A stretch of 64,000 nucleotides of DNA from Azohydromonas sediminis. Lineage in GTDB: Bacteria > Pseudomonadota > Gammaproteobacteria > Burkholderiales > Burkholderiaceae_C. Positions 16,849 to 28,840 of this stretch are shown here, one piece after another. The DNA lies in assembly GCF_003574675.1 (NCBI RefSeq), contig NZ_QOAZ01000014.1, forward strand, positions 18,713-82,712, read 5' to 3'. The notes under the pieces were generated by a model. It ran no database searches and was not told the origin of the DNA. It saw only the letters and a list, made by a program, of their open reading frames with translations. Positions within the stretch are counted from its first letter, which is position 1. The number at the start of each line of letters is the position of its first letter. The position numbers were made by a program, and so were the translations under genes.

Positions 16849-18264
16849 TCACTTGCCGATGCAAAAGCGCGCGAAGATCTCGCCGAGCAGCTCGTCGGGC
16901 GTCATGCGGCCGGTGATCTCGCCGAGCGCGTCGTGCGCCAGGCGCAGCTCTTCGGCGAACAGGTCCAGCGCCGGGTTCGCCGCGTGCAGATGCTCGCCTG
17001 CGCGCGCGAGGTGCGCGGCAGTGCGCCTGAGCGCCTGCACGTGGCGCGCGCGGGCGATGAACACCCCTTCGGGCACCGCGTGCCAGCCCACGTGCTCGAG
17101 CAGCGCGCGGCGCAGCGTCGCCAGCCCCTCGCCCCTGCGCGCCGACAGCGCGATCGCCCCGGCGGGCAGCGCGCGCGGCGGCGCCGCGTCGGCCTTGTTG
17201 AACACGTGCAGCACGCGCGCGTCGCCGGCCTCGGCGGCGGGCAGGCCGAGCCGCTGCGCGATCGCCGCCTCGGCGGCGTCGTAGTCAGGCTGGCCGCGGC
17301 GCGTCAGGTCATGCAGGAACAGCACGGCGTCGGCGTTGGCTATGGCCTGCCAGCTGCGCGCGACGCCGATGCGCTCGACCTCGTCGGCGGTCTCGCGCAG
17401 CCCGGCGGTGTCGACGACGTGCAGCGGCACGCCCTCGATCTGGATCGTCTGGCCGATCTGGTCGCGCGTCGTGCCCGGGATCGGCGTCACGATGGCCAGC
17501 TCGGCGCCGGCCAGCGCGTTGAGCAGCGAGCTCTTGCCGACGTTGGGCTGGCCGGCGAGCACGACGTGGATGCCCTCGCGCAGCAGCGCGCCCTGGCGCG
17601 CGCGCTCCAGCGTCGCGTCGAGCGTGTGCACGATCGCCGCGAGCTGCCCCTCGGCGTCGGCCTGGCGCAGGAAGTCGATGTCTTCCTCGGGGAAGTCGAG
17701 CGTCGCCTCGACGAGCATGCGCAGCCGCACGATGCGCTCGCGCAGCGCCTCGACCTCGCGCGAGAACGCGCCCGACAGCGACTGGCCGGCCGAGCGCGCC
17801 GCGGCCTCGGTGCTGGCGTCGATCAGGTCGGCCACCGCCTCGGCCTGCGCGAGGTCCATCTTGCCGTTGAGGAACGCGCGCTGCGTGAACTCGCCCGGCT
17901 CGGCCACGCGCAGCCCCGGCAGCCGCTCGCGCCCGGTTGCGGGATCCGTCTCAGCAGCCGCTTCGAGGCAGCGCGCGAGCAGCAGCTGCAGCACGACCGG
18001 ACCGCCGTGGGCCTGCAGCTCGAGCACGTCTTCGCCGGTGTAGCTCGCCGGCGCCGGGAAGTGCAGCGCCAGCCCGTGGTCGATCGCGGCGCCGCGCGCA
18101 TCGACGAACGCGCCGTAGACGGCGTTTCGCGGCGGCAGCGGGCGCGCGCACACCGCAGCGATCAGCGGCGCCAGATCGCGGCCCGACACGCGCACGATGC
18201 CCACCGCACCGCGCCCGGGGGCGGTGGCGATCGCGACGATGGGGTCCGACAGGCGCGGCAGCAC
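16849..18264 (-). CDS. mnmE: tRNA uridine-5-carboxymethylaminomethylation GTPase MnmE
   Basis: A 471-residue protein: N-terminal tetrahydrofolate-binding domain ([20 protein letters not shown]), helical domain and an inserted G domain with [14 protein letters not shown] and NKAD, ending in the invariant FCIGK whose Cys is needed for activity. The GTG at 18264 is chosen as start because the conserved [12 protein letters not shown] follows it directly; longer in-frame starts add only Arg/Pro-rich sequence. Its partner MnmG begins at the left edge of the window. Confidence 0.95.
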   Translation of the reverse strand: MLPRLSDPIVAIATAPGRGAVGIVRVSGRDLAPLIAAVCARPLPPRNAVYGAFVDARGAAIDHGLALHFPAPASYTGEDVLELQAHGGPVVLQLLLARCLEAAAETDPATGRERLPGLRVAEPGEFTQRAFLNGKMDLAQAEAVADLIDASTEAAARSAGQSLSGAFSREVEALRERIVRLRMLVEATLDFPEEDIDFLRQADAEGQLAAIVHTLDATLERARQGALLREGIHVVLAGQPNVGKSSLLNALAGAELAIVTPIPGTTRDQIGQTIQIEGVPLHVVDTAGLRETADEVERIGVARSWQAIANADAVLFLHDLTRRGQPDYDAAEAAIAQRLGLPAAEAGDARVLHVFNKADAAPPRALPAGAIALSARRGEGLATLRRALLEHVGWHAVPEGVFIARARHVQALRRTAAHLARAGEHLHAANPALDLFAEELRLAHDALGEITGRMTPDELLGEIFARFCIGK

Positions 18265-18494
18265 GGCAGCGGATTGTCGCCGCCGTGCCGCAGGGTGTTG
18301 GCGCGGGGGGAGCGCGACGGGGTGCATCGCCCGTCGGCGCGACTCCCGAGCCGGCCGAGGCGGTCTCGGTCCGGGTCTGCCCCGCAAAGCCATTGTCGGC
18401 ATCGCCGCGCCGGATTACACCCCGCGGCCGCGGGGAACCGCACCGCGCGCGCACTACGCCACGGCGTCGCGCGGCTTTGCGGGCATCACAAAGC

Positions 18495-18528
18495 GCGAAG
18501 CCCCGCGGCGGCACCGGCGGGGCTTCGC
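18495..18528 (-). terminator. Terminator hairpin after yidC
   Basis: A perfect 12-bp stem (GCGAAGCCCCGC / GCGGGGCTTCGC) with a 10-base loop lies 21 bp after the yidC stop. On the minus strand it is followed by GCTTTGT, a weak T-run. It probably ends the rpmH-rnpA-yidD-yidC transcript before mnmE. Confidence 0.7.
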
Positions 18529-18548
18529 CGCATGCGCCGATCAGGCGC

Positions 18549-20252
18549 TCACTTCGTCACGCCGAGCTGCCGGTTGATCCACCACTGCTGCGCGATCGAC
18601 AGGACGTTGTTGGTCAGCCAGTACAGCACAAGACCGGCCGGGAAGAAGAAGAACATGATGCTGAACACCAGCGGCATGATCCACATCAGCTTGGCCTGCA
18701 CCGGGTCCGGTGGCGTCGGGTTCAGCCAGGTCTGGAACAGGGTCGACGCCGTCATCAGCAGCGGCAGGATGAAGTACGGGTCGATCGACGACAGGTCGGT
18801 GATCCAGCCGATCCACGGCGCGTTGCGCATCTCGACGCTGGACAGCAGCACCCAGTACAGCGCGATGAAGAACGGCATCTGCACCAGGATCGGCAGGCAG
18901 CCGCCGAGCGGATTGACCTTCTCCTCGCGGTACAGCTTCATCATCTCCTGCTGCAGCAGCTGCGGCTTGTCCTTCAGGCGCTCGCGCATCTCCATCATGC
19001 GCGGTCCGATGGCCTTCATCTTGGCCATGCTGCGATAGGCGCTGGCGTTGAGCCAGTAGAACGCGATCTTCAGCAGCACGACGAGCGCGACGATGGCCCA
19101 ACCCCAGTTGCCGATCAGCGCGTGCAGCTCGTACAGCAGCCAGAACAGCGGCTTGGCCAGGATCGTGAACCAGCCGTAGTCCTTGACGAGGTCGAGCCCC
19201 GGCGCCAGCGCCGCGAGCCTGCGTTCCTCCTGCGGGCCGACGAACAGCGTCGCTTCATGGACCTTGCTCGCACCGGGCGCGAGCTCGCCGAGGGGCAGCA
19301 CCATCGCGATCGAGTACAGGTTGTCGCCGATCTTGGCGCTGCGGAACTCGCGCGTCTGGCCCTGCGGCACCAGCCACGCCGACGCGAAGTAGTGCTGCAC
19401 CATCGCGATCCAGCCGTTGTCGGCGCTGCGGTCGTGCTTGGCACTGCCCTTGGCGATGTCCTTGAAGTCGATCTTCTGGAACTTGCCCGCGTCGGTGTAG
19501 ACGGCGGGCCCGGTGAACGTGAAGTAGAAAGACGACTCGCCCGGCGGCGGGTTGCCGTCGCGCACGAGCTGCAGGTACAGCTGCGGGTCGATCGTCGCGT
19601 CGGTCGAGGTGTTGACGACCTCGTGGCGCACGTCGATCGTGTACTCGCCGCGCCGCAGCGTGTAGGTCTTGACGAGCTTGCTGCCGCCGACGTCGGGCGA
19701 ATCGAAGCGCAGTTCGAGCGTGTCGCGGCCGGCGGCGAGTTCACGCTCGCCGGGTGCGACGCTCATCAATGTCAGGTGGTTGGGCAGCGCGGCGCCGGCG
19801 CGTGCACTGATCAGCCCGGTCTGCGCGAGGTACAGCCGCTCGGCGCTGCGGTCGAACAGCACGACGTGGCGGCTGCGGTCCTTCTGGTCGCGCTGCTGCA
19901 GCAGTTCGACGCGCACGAGGTCGCCGCCACGGCTGTCGAAGGTCGCCCGCAGCAAGTCGGTGGTCAGCGTCACCTGCTCGCTAGCCGCTGCGGGCGTTGC
20001 AGCGCTGGCAGCCGCCGCAGGCGACGCTGCGCCGGTGCCGGTCGCAGCCGCCGGCGCCGGCAGCGAGGCCGACGACGCGGGCGCCGGCACCCCGTTGGGC
20101 ACCATGCCTTCGGCAGGCGCCGTCGCGGCGGGCTTCGGCGGCGCGCCGCCGAAGATCGAAGGCTGACCGGTGTGCTTGTTCCACGCGTCCCACAGCAGGA
20201 CGAGCGACATCGTGAACACGACCCACAGCAGGGTACGGCGGATATCCGTCAT
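18549..20252 (-). CDS. yidC: Membrane protein insertase YidC
   Basis: A 567-residue inner-membrane insertase. An N-terminal helix (about 7-25) is followed by an Ala/Pro/Gly-rich linker (about 35-90), a large periplasmic beta domain (about 90-345) and the conserved five-helix core at the C-terminus (PLFWLLYELHALIGNWGWAI, NPLGGCLPILVQMPFFIALY). It inserts and folds membrane proteins alone or with Sec. The ATG overlaps the yidD stop. Confidence 0.97.
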   Translation of the reverse strand: MTDIRRTLLWVVFTMSLVLLWDAWNKHTGQPSIFGGAPPKPAATAPAEGMVPNGVPAPASSASLPAPAAATGTGAASPAAAASAATPAAASEQVTLTTDLLRATFDSRGGDLVRVELLQQRDQKDRSRHVVLFDRSAERLYLAQTGLISARAGAALPNHLTLMSVAPGERELAAGRDTLELRFDSPDVGGSKLVKTYTLRRGEYTIDVRHEVVNTSTDATIDPQLYLQLVRDGNPPPGESSFYFTFTGPAVYTDAGKFQKIDFKDIAKGSAKHDRSADNGWIAMVQHYFASAWLVPQGQTREFRSAKIGDNLYSIAMVLPLGELAPGASKVHEATLFVGPQEERRLAALAPGLDLVKDYGWFTILAKPLFWLLYELHALIGNWGWAIVALVVLLKIAFYWLNASAYRSMAKMKAIGPRMMEMRERLKDKPQLLQQEMMKLYREEKVNPLGGCLPILVQMPFFIALYWVLLSSVEMRNAPWIGWITDLSSIDPYFILPLLMTASTLFQTWLNPTPPDPVQAKLMWIMPLVFSIMFFFFPAGLVLYWLTNNVLSIAQQWWINRQLGVTK

Positions 20253-20533
20253 GGGATCTTTCGGTTCGGATCGGAAGCCAGGAAGCCGAACAGGCGCGGG
20301 GGTGACTCGGGCACCGGGTCGCAGCCGCCGTCACACCATGGGTGGCAACGCAGCACGCGCGCAACGGTCAGGTAGCTGCCCACGAGCGCGCCGTGGCGCT
20401 CGAGCGCCTCGAGCGAATAGGCCGAGCACGTCGGGTAGAAACGGCACGCGCTGCCCAGCCAGGGGCTGAGCAGCAGCCGATAGGCCCGCACGAGGCCGAT
20501 CAGCAGCTGGCGGGGCCAGTGGCGCGGTGACAT
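20249..20533 (-). CDS. yidD: Membrane protein insertion efficiency factor YidD
   Basis: A 94-residue protein with the family core SPWLGSACRFYPTCSAYSLE and RCHPWCDGGCDPVP (cysteine-rich, membrane-associated). It assists YidC-dependent insertion. Placed between rnpA (17 bp gap) and yidC (4-bp overlap) in the classical order. Confidence 0.95.
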   Translation of the reverse strand: MSPRHWPRQLLIGLVRAYRLLLSPWLGSACRFYPTCSAYSLEALERHGALVGSYLTVARVLRCHPWCDGGCDPVPESPPRLFGFLASDPNRKIP

Positions 20534-20550
20534 CGCGAACCGCCTCGCGT

Positions 20551-21006
20551 TCAGCGCCGCGTGGCTGCGGCTGCGGCCACGAGCAGCGCGTCGAGTTCGC
20601 CGCGCACCGCCTGACGCAATGCCGTCGATGCCGCCGACGGGTACCGCTGCGAATCGAAGCCGCTGCGCAGGCGCAACACCCACAACCCGCCCGGCAGCGC
20701 CGCCGCGTGCCGCTGCAGCGCCGCACGCATCTGACGCTTGAGCAGTTGCCGCGTCACGGCGCGACGCGCGAAGCGTCTCGGCACGACGAGACCGAGCCAC
20801 TGGCCCGGCCGAAACTTGTCCACAGGTTCGGCAGCGTCGCGGTCGGTCTTTGTGGACAACTTTTCCGCAGAGACGGTTGGCGGCCGCCCTCGCGCGCGCG
20901 ACGGCTCATCGGCCACGTGATGAGCAGCGAAGTGAGCACTTCGCGCTTTCGGAGCCGTCGCGAGCACGCGCTGGAAATCGACGCTGTGGACGACGCGGCC
21001 GGGCAT
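20551..21006 (-). CDS. rnpA: Ribonuclease P protein component
   Basis: A 151-residue basic protein with the RnpA signature RRAVTRQLLKRQMRAAL. The N-terminus MPGRVVHSVDFQRVLATAPK matches other Burkholderiales RnpA proteins. It binds the RNase P RNA that matures tRNA 5' ends. A 20-residue insertion relative to E. coli RnpA (SRARGRPPTVSAEKLSTKTD) is encoded by DNA that also contains two TTGTCCACA DnaA-box-like sequences. The start could lie slightly upstream. Confidence 0.93.
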   Translation of the reverse strand: MPGRVVHSVDFQRVLATAPKARSAHFAAHHVADEPSRARGRPPTVSAEKLSTKTDRDAAEPVDKFRPGQWLGLVVPRRFARRAVTRQLLKRQMRAALQRHAAALPGGLWVLRLRSGFDSQRYPSAASTALRQAVRGELDALLVAAAAATRR

Positions 21007-21023
21007 GCGGCGCGCCGCGGCAC

Positions 21024-21158
21024 TCAGACGGCCAGACGTTTGCGGCCCTTGGCGCGGCGGGCGTTGAGGACCTTGCGGCCACCACGCGTCTTCATGCGCA
21101 CGAGAAAGCCGTGCGTGCGTGCGCGGCGGGTCTTCGAGGGCTGATAGGTGCGTTTCAT
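21024..21158 (-). CDS. rpmH: 50S ribosomal protein L34
   Basis: A 44-residue highly basic protein, [20 protein letters not shown] at the start and [16 protein letters not shown] at the end, matching L34 over its full length. Preceded by GAAGGAAGC as ribosome-binding site. It heads the rpmH-rnpA-yidD-yidC operon, whose promoter must lie in the origin region to its right. Confidence 0.98.
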   Translation of the reverse strand: MKRTYQPSKTRRARTHGFLVRMKTRGGRKVLNARRAKGRKRLAV

Positions 21159-21596
21159 GATGCTTCCTTCGCTGCAAATCGGTTCGTCCAGCGCCTGCGC
21201 AGGGCCACGGCAGTCGAGACAAGACAGTCATTGCCGGTTCGACGGCCACCGCCCATGGACTTCGATAGCGGCACACGCTGCGACCGCCTCGGCCCGCATC
21301 CGGTCGTGATGCCGGCGTGATGCGCAACCGCGAAGCCGCCCCGGGGCGCCGCCCGAGGACACGCGGCTCGCACACGACGCGGCGCCGCACTCGACTTCGG
21401 GAAACTGCGCATTACAGCAAAAACCCCGTTATCGGTCAACGACTTGCACGACGGCATGCGGCTTCGGAGGGCCTTGACGCGGATTGCAGCGCTGTGGATA
21501 ACCACGGCTTCGGCACCCTGGCCGGCATAGAATGCGCTGCTGCACATCGCGCGTTCTCCACAAGAACGAACCCCACCCGATCGACAAGAGGGCCGC
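21159..21596. other. rpmH-dnaA intergenic region, probable oriC
   Basis: This 438-bp gap between the divergent rpmH and dnaA genes is the usual place of the chromosomal origin in beta-proteobacteria. It holds one perfect DnaA box (21493-21501), a one-mismatch box TTCTCCACA at 21554-21562, and the least GC-rich stretch nearby (about 21405-21450, CATTACAGCAAAAACCCCGT then TATCGGTCAACGACTT), a candidate unwinding element. It must also carry the rpmH and dnaA promoters. Confidence 0.65.
21493..21501 (-). promoter_or_regulatory. DnaA box
   Basis: TGTGGATAA, the exact complement of the consensus TTATCCACA, about 95 bp before dnaA. It may serve origin firing and dnaA autoregulation. Confidence 0.85.
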
Positions 21597-22991
21597 TTGG
21601 AAATCCCCCGTCACGCCGACCTGTGGCAGCGCGGTTGCGACCGTCTGGCCGCCGAACTGCCCGAACAGCAGTTCAACACCTGGATTCGTCCGCTGCCGCC
21701 GGCCGACGTCGCCGACCACGGCGACACCGCCACCGTCAGGCTGAGCGTGCCCAACCGCTTCAAGCTCGACTGGATCCGTTCGCAGTACGGCGCGCGCATC
21801 GAGGGGCTGTTGAGCGAGCTCGCCGGCAAGCCGGTGCGCCTCGAGCTGAACCTGGCCGCGCGCAGCCCGGCCGCCGCGCCCGCCGTGGCGGCACCCGCGT
21901 CGCCACCGACGCTGGCCAGCGCCGCGCTGCAGGCACCTACCGCCGCGGCGATCAGCGTGCCGGCGCTGCCACCGCACCGCCTGAACCCGGCGCTGACCTT
22001 CGACACGCTGGTGGCCGGCCGCGCGAACCAGATGGCGCGCACCGCCGCGCTGCACGTGGCCGGCGCGCCGGGGCAGATGTACAACCCCCTGTTCATCTAC
22101 GGCGGCGTCGGCCTGGGCAAGACGCACCTGATCCACGCCGTGGGCAACGCGCTGCTGAAGGACCGGCCGAGCGCGCGCGTGCTGTACCTGCACGCCGAGC
22201 AGTTCATCAGCGACGTCGTCAAGAACTACCAGCGCAAGACCTTCGACGAACTGAAGGCGAAGTACCACGCACTCGACCTGCTGCTGATCGACGACGTGCA
22301 GTTCTTCGCCGGCAAGGAGCGCACGCAGGAGGAGTTCTTCAACGCCTTCGAGGCGCTGCTGGCCAAGCGTGCGCACATCATCATGACCAGCGACACCTAC
22401 CCGAAGGGACTGGTCGACATCGACGAGCGGCTCACCAGCCGCTTCGACGCCGGGCTGACGGTCGCGATCGAGCCGCCCGAGCTCGAGATGCGTGTGGCGA
22501 TCCTGATCAAGAAGTCGCAGGCCGAGGGCACCGAGATGCCCGAGGACGTCGCGTTCTTCATCGCGAAAAACGTGCGCGCGAACGTGCGCGAGCTCGAAGG
22601 CGCGCTGCGCAAGGTGCTCGCCTACAGCCGCTTCAGCCAGAAGGAGATCAACATCGGCCTCGCACGCGAGGCGCTGAAGGACCTGCTGTCGATCCAGAAC
22701 CGCCAGGTCTCGGTCGAGAACATCCAGAAGACGGTGGCCGACTTCTACAAGATCAAGGTCGCCGACATGTACAGCAAGAAGCGCCCGGCCTCGATCGCGC
22801 GGCCGCGCCAGATCGCGATGTACCTGGCCAAGGAGATGACACAGAAGAGCCTGCCCGAGATCGGCGAGCTGTTCGGCGGGCGCGACCACACCACGGTGCT
22901 GCACGCGGTGCGCAAGATCGGCGGGGAGCGACAGAAGAACGGCGAGCTCAACCAGCAGCTGCACGTGCTCGAGCAGACGCTCAAGGGCTGA
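21597..22991 (+). CDS. dnaA: Chromosomal replication initiator DnaA
   Basis: A 464-residue initiator with four domains: N-terminal DnaB-contact domain ([20 protein letters not shown]), an Ala/Pro-rich linker (about 85-130), AAA+ domain with Walker [11 protein letters not shown] (about 164-173) and Walker [10 protein letters not shown], and a C-terminal DNA-binding helix-turn-helix with signature [15 protein letters not shown]. The start is TTG at 21597, with AGAGGG before it; no ATG lies nearby in frame. Confidence 0.98.
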   Translation: MEIPRHADLWQRGCDRLAAELPEQQFNTWIRPLPPADVADHGDTATVRLSVPNRFKLDWIRSQYGARIEGLLSELAGKPVRLELNLAARSPAAAPAVAAPASPPTLASAALQAPTAAAISVPALPPHRLNPALTFDTLVAGRANQMARTAALHVAGAPGQMYNPLFIYGGVGLGKTHLIHAVGNALLKDRPSARVLYLHAEQFISDVVKNYQRKTFDELKAKYHALDLLLIDDVQFFAGKERTQEEFFNAFEALLAKRAHIIMTSDTYPKGLVDIDERLTSRFDAGLTVAIEPPELEMRVAILIKKSQAEGTEMPEDVAFFIAKNVRANVRELEGALRKVLAYSRFSQKEINIGLAREALKDLLSIQNRQVSVENIQKTVADFYKIKVADMYSKKRPASIARPRQIAMYLAKEMTQKSLPEIGELFGGRDHTTVLHAVRKIGGERQKNGELNQQLHVLEQTLKG

Positions 22992-23210
22992 ACCCGGGCC
23001 GCCGGCGACGCTGGGGACAACTTCCGAACAAGCCCGCCCTCATCCACAGCCCCGCGCCGAACAGCGAAGTTGTCGTCGTTCGTCGCGCGCCCGATACCGA
23101 CTCGCCCCACACCGTTCAGCGCACGCCAAGCCCTTGTCGGAAAAGGCGAAAATCACGTTCTCCACAGATCCGGCGCGGCTCTACCAGAACCACCAGTCCA
23201 AGAGGAAGAC
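22992..23210. other. dnaA-dnaN intergenic region with DnaA-box-like sites
   Basis: The 219-bp spacer contains near-consensus boxes TCATCCACA (23040-23048) and TTCTCCACA (23158-23166), each one base from TTATCCACA, plus TGGGGACAA near 23011-23019. A short A-rich run (GGAAAAGGCGAAAATC, about 23139-23154) precedes the second. It may be a second part of a bipartite origin or only the dnaN promoter. Confidence 0.5.
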
Positions 23211-24341
23211 ATGATCGTCTTGAAAGCAGCACAAGAACAACTGCTGGGCGCGCTGCAGTCGGTGGCCGGCATCGTCGAGCGCCGCCACACGCTGCCGATC
23301 CTGGCCAACGTGCTGCTGCGCAAGAACGGCCCGACGATCGAGCTGACGACGAGCGACCTCGAGATCCAGGTGCGCACGCGCGCCGAGCTCGGCGGCGACG
23401 ACGGGACGTTCGCGACGACGGTGGGGGCGCGCAAGCTGATCGACATCCTGCGCTCGCTGCCGCCCGACCAGACGGTGACGCTGTCGTCGAGCGCGAACAA
23501 GCTGACGCTGCAAGGCGGCAAGAGCCGCTTCACGCTGCAGACGCTGCCGGCCGAGGACTTCCCGCTCGTCAACGAGTCGGCCGAGTTCGGCCCGGCGTTC
23601 TCGGTGCCGCAGGCCGTGCTGCGCGGGCTCATCAACCAGGTGCACTTCGCGATGGCAGTGCACGACATCCGCTACTACCTCAACGGCATCCTGTTCGTCG
23701 CCGAGGGCAAGACGCTGACGCTGGTCGCCACCGACGGCCACCGCCTCGCGCTTGCGCAGGCCACGCTCGATGCCGAGATTCCGAAGCAGGAAGTCATCCT
23801 GCCGCGCAAGACGGTGCTCGAGCTGCAGCGGCTGCTCAAGGACGACAAGAAGGACGAGGTCGGTGCCGAGGTCGCACCGATCGAGATGCGCTTCGCGAGC
23901 AACCAGGCCAAGTTCCGCTTCTCGGGCATGGAGTTCGTCACCAAGCTGGTAGAGGGCAAGTTCCCCGACTACAACCGCGTGATCCCGAAGAACCACAAGA
24001 ACGCCGTCACGCTCGGCCGCGAGCCGCTGCTCGCCGCGCTGCAGCGCGCGGCGATCCTCACGAGCGAGAAGTTCAAGGGCGTGCGCCTGAACTTCGAGCC
24101 CGGGTTGCTGCGCATCGCGTCGAGCAATGCCGAGCAGGAAGAAGCGAAGGAAGAACTCGAGATCGACTACGCCGGCGACGCGATCGAGATCGGCTTCAAC
24201 GTCACGTACCTGATCGACGCGCTGGCCAACATCGACGCCGAGATGGTCAAGATCGAGCTGCAGGACGCCAACGCCAGTGCGCTGATCACCGTGCCCGGCC
24301 AGTCCGGGTTCAAGTACGTCGTGATGCCGATGCGGATCTGA
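23211..24341 (+). CDS. dnaN: DNA polymerase III beta sliding clamp
   Basis: A 376-residue clamp starting MIVLKAAQEQLLGALQSVAG, with the three repeated clamp domains and the C-terminal VVMPMRI that belongs to the protein-binding cleft. It tethers polymerases to DNA. Start chosen at the ATG preceded by AGAGGAAG. Confidence 0.98.
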   Translation: MIVLKAAQEQLLGALQSVAGIVERRHTLPILANVLLRKNGPTIELTTSDLEIQVRTRAELGGDDGTFATTVGARKLIDILRSLPPDQTVTLSSSANKLTLQGGKSRFTLQTLPAEDFPLVNESAEFGPAFSVPQAVLRGLINQVHFAMAVHDIRYYLNGILFVAEGKTLTLVATDGHRLALAQATLDAEIPKQEVILPRKTVLELQRLLKDDKKDEVGAEVAPIEMRFASNQAKFRFSGMEFVTKLVEGKFPDYNRVIPKNHKNAVTLGREPLLAALQRAAILTSEKFKGVRLNFEPGLLRIASSNAEQEEAKEELEIDYAGDAIEIGFNVTYLIDALANIDAEMVKIELQDANASALITVPGQSGFKYVVMPMRI

Positions 24342-26963
<2,622 letters not shown>

Positions 26964-27022
26964 CGATATAGCGTTCGGCCTCGACCGGCGCCGTCGGCGG
27001 GGTGCGACGCCACCGCGCGCCG

Positions 27023-27538
27023 TCAGCCTGCTTCGCTGGGCGCGCGGCTGAGCTCGTTGTTCGCGGTCACGAGCGTGCGCAGCATGCGCATGAACTCGCG
27101 TCGCTGCGCCGGTGGCAGCGGCTCGAGGATGCGGGCCTGCGCCCGGTGCATCGCCGGCACGATCTGCGCCAGCAGTTCGAGTCCCTCGGCGGTCGGGGTC
27201 AGCAGCCGCACGCGCCGATCGTCAGGCGAGGCATTGCGCTGCACCAGCCCGCGCGCCTCGAGGCGATCGATGACGCCGGCCAGCGTCGAGGTGTCCAGCC
27301 CGATCGAACGCGCCAGCGTGCGCTGGTCGACGCCCGGCTGGTTGGCGATCGCCTGCAGCGCCGCGTACTGCACCGGCGTCACGCCGGCTGCCTCGGTTTC
27401 CTGCAGAAAGATCGCCACCGCGATCTGGTGCAGGCGGCGAATGAAGTGGCCCGGCAACTCGCCGAGGTCGACAACCGGGGGGTCGGCACGAGGCATGATC
27501 GGTGGATCGGGGGTTAACCCTGATGCAATGGATTTCAT
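27023..27538 (-). CDS. MarR-family regulator of the gentisate genes
   Basis: A 171-residue winged-helix regulator: LGLD-type recognition helix region (DQRTLARSIGLDTSTLAGVI) and wing RNASPDDRRVRLLTPT with the conserved DxRxxxxxLT. It diverges from the 3-hydroxybenzoate hydroxylase gene; a palindrome lies in the 61-bp gap. The likely role is repression of the catabolic genes, released by the aromatic substrate, as for MhbR/NagR-like MarR proteins. Shine-Dalgarno AGGA precedes the ATG. Confidence 0.88.
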   Translation of the reverse strand: MKSIASGLTPDPPIMPRADPPVVDLGELPGHFIRRLHQIAVAIFLQETEAAGVTPVQYAALQAIANQPGVDQRTLARSIGLDTSTLAGVIDRLEARGLVQRNASPDDRRVRLLTPTAEGLELLAQIVPAMHRAQARILEPLPPAQRREFMRMLRTLVTANNELSRAPSEAG

Positions 27539-27560
27539 TTTATTCCTACACTAATCGTCA

Positions 27561-27581
27561 GTACACACATCATCAGTGTAC
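27561..27581. promoter_or_regulatory. Palindromic operator candidate for the MarR regulator
   Basis: GTACAC-N9-GTGTAC, perfect 6-bp arms, in the gap between marR and the hydroxylase gene. TACATA at 27579-27584 overlaps the right arm and could be the catabolic -10 hexamer, so binding would block transcription. Both genes start within 25 bp of it. Confidence 0.6.
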
Positions 27582-27599
27582 ATAAGACAGGAGACCGCG

Positions 27600-28802
27600 A
27601 TGAACCCTTCGTCCTCGCATCGTCCCGTGATCGTCGCCGGCGGTGGCATCGGCGGCCTCGCTGCGGCGCTGGCCCTCGTGCGTCGCGGCTTCGACGTCAA
27701 GGTGCTCGAACAGGCGCCCGAAATCGGCGAGATCGGCGCGGGCATCCAGCTCGGGCCGAACGCGTTCTCGGCCTTCGACGCGCTCGGCGTCGGCGAGAAG
27801 GCGCGCGGCCGCGCCGTCTACACCGACTGCATGGTGATGCACGACGCGATCGACGAAACCCTGATCGGCCGCATTCCCACGGGCGAGGCGTTCCGCGCGC
27901 GCTTCGGCAACCCGTACGCCGTGATCCACCGCGTCGACGTGCACCTGAGCCTGCTCGAAGGCGCGCAGGAGACCGGCCGCGTCGAGTTCCTGACCTCCAC
28001 GCGCGTCGAGCGCGTCGAGCAGGACGACAGCGGCGTCACCGTGTTCGACCAGCAGGGGCGTGCGCACCGCGGCATCGCGCTGATCGGCGCCGACGGCGTC
28101 AAGTCGGTCGTGCGCCAGCAGTACGTCGGCGACCCGGCGCGCGTGACCGGCCACGTCGTCTACCGCGCCGTCGTCGACAAGAAGGACTTCCCGGTCGACC
28201 TGCAGTGGAATGCCGCCAGCCTTTGGGCCGGCCCCAACTGCCACCTCGTGCACTACCCGCTGCGCGGCGGCGAGCAGTACAACGTCGTCGTCACGTTCCA
28301 CTCGCGCGAGCGCGAGGAATGGGGCGTGCGCGAGGGCAGCAAGGAGGAAGTGCAGAGCTACCTCCAGGGCATCTGCCCGAAGGCGCGGCAACTCATCGAC
28401 CTGCCCAAGAGCTGGAAGCGCTGGGCCACTGCCGACCGCGAGCCGATCGGCCAGTGGACCTACGGCCGCGTAACGCTGCTGGGCGACGCCGCGCATCCGA
28501 CGACGCAATACATGGCGCAAGGCGCCTGCATGGCGCTCGAAGACGCGGTCACGCTCGGCGAGGCGCTGCGTGTGCACGACAACGACTGGACTCGAGCGCT
28601 CGACCTGTACCAGCGCTCGCGTGTCGCACGCACCGCGCGCATCGTGCTCAGCTCGCGCGAGATGGGCCGTCTCTATCACGCCAAGGGCGTCGAGCGCCTG
28701 GTGCGCAACTCCCTGTGGCAGGGCCGCACACCCGAGCGCTTCTACGACGCGCTGGAGTGGCTGTACGGCTGGAAAGTCGACAACTGCCTCGCCGCGTCCT
28801 GA
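27600..28802 (+). CDS. 3-hydroxybenzoate 6-hydroxylase (FAD monooxygenase)
   Basis: A 400-residue class A flavoprotein monooxygenase: VAGGGIGGLAAALAL (FAD, about 11-25), DG motif GADGVKS and GDAAHPTTQYMAQGACMALE. The closest recognisable group is 3-hydroxybenzoate 6-hydroxylase (MhbM/XlnD), which uses NAD(P)H and O2 to make gentisate. The gentisate ring-cleavage genes immediately downstream support this; salicylate 5- or 1-hydroxylase is less likely. ATG at 27600 follows AGGAGACCGCG. Confidence 0.85.
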   Translation: MNPSSSHRPVIVAGGGIGGLAAALALVRRGFDVKVLEQAPEIGEIGAGIQLGPNAFSAFDALGVGEKARGRAVYTDCMVMHDAIDETLIGRIPTGEAFRARFGNPYAVIHRVDVHLSLLEGAQETGRVEFLTSTRVERVEQDDSGVTVFDQQGRAHRGIALIGADGVKSVVRQQYVGDPARVTGHVVYRAVVDKKDFPVDLQWNAASLWAGPNCHLVHYPLRGGEQYNVVVTFHSREREEWGVREGSKEEVQSYLQGICPKARQLIDLPKSWKRWATADREPIGQWTYGRVTLLGDAAHPTTQYMAQGACMALEDAVTLGEALRVHDNDWTRALDLYQRSRVARTARIVLSSREMGRLYHAKGVERLVRNSLWQGRTPERFYDALEWLYGWKVDNCLAAS

Positions 28803-28840
28803 GCGCGCCGCTGCCCACCCCACCCCCCTCGAGGATCCCC

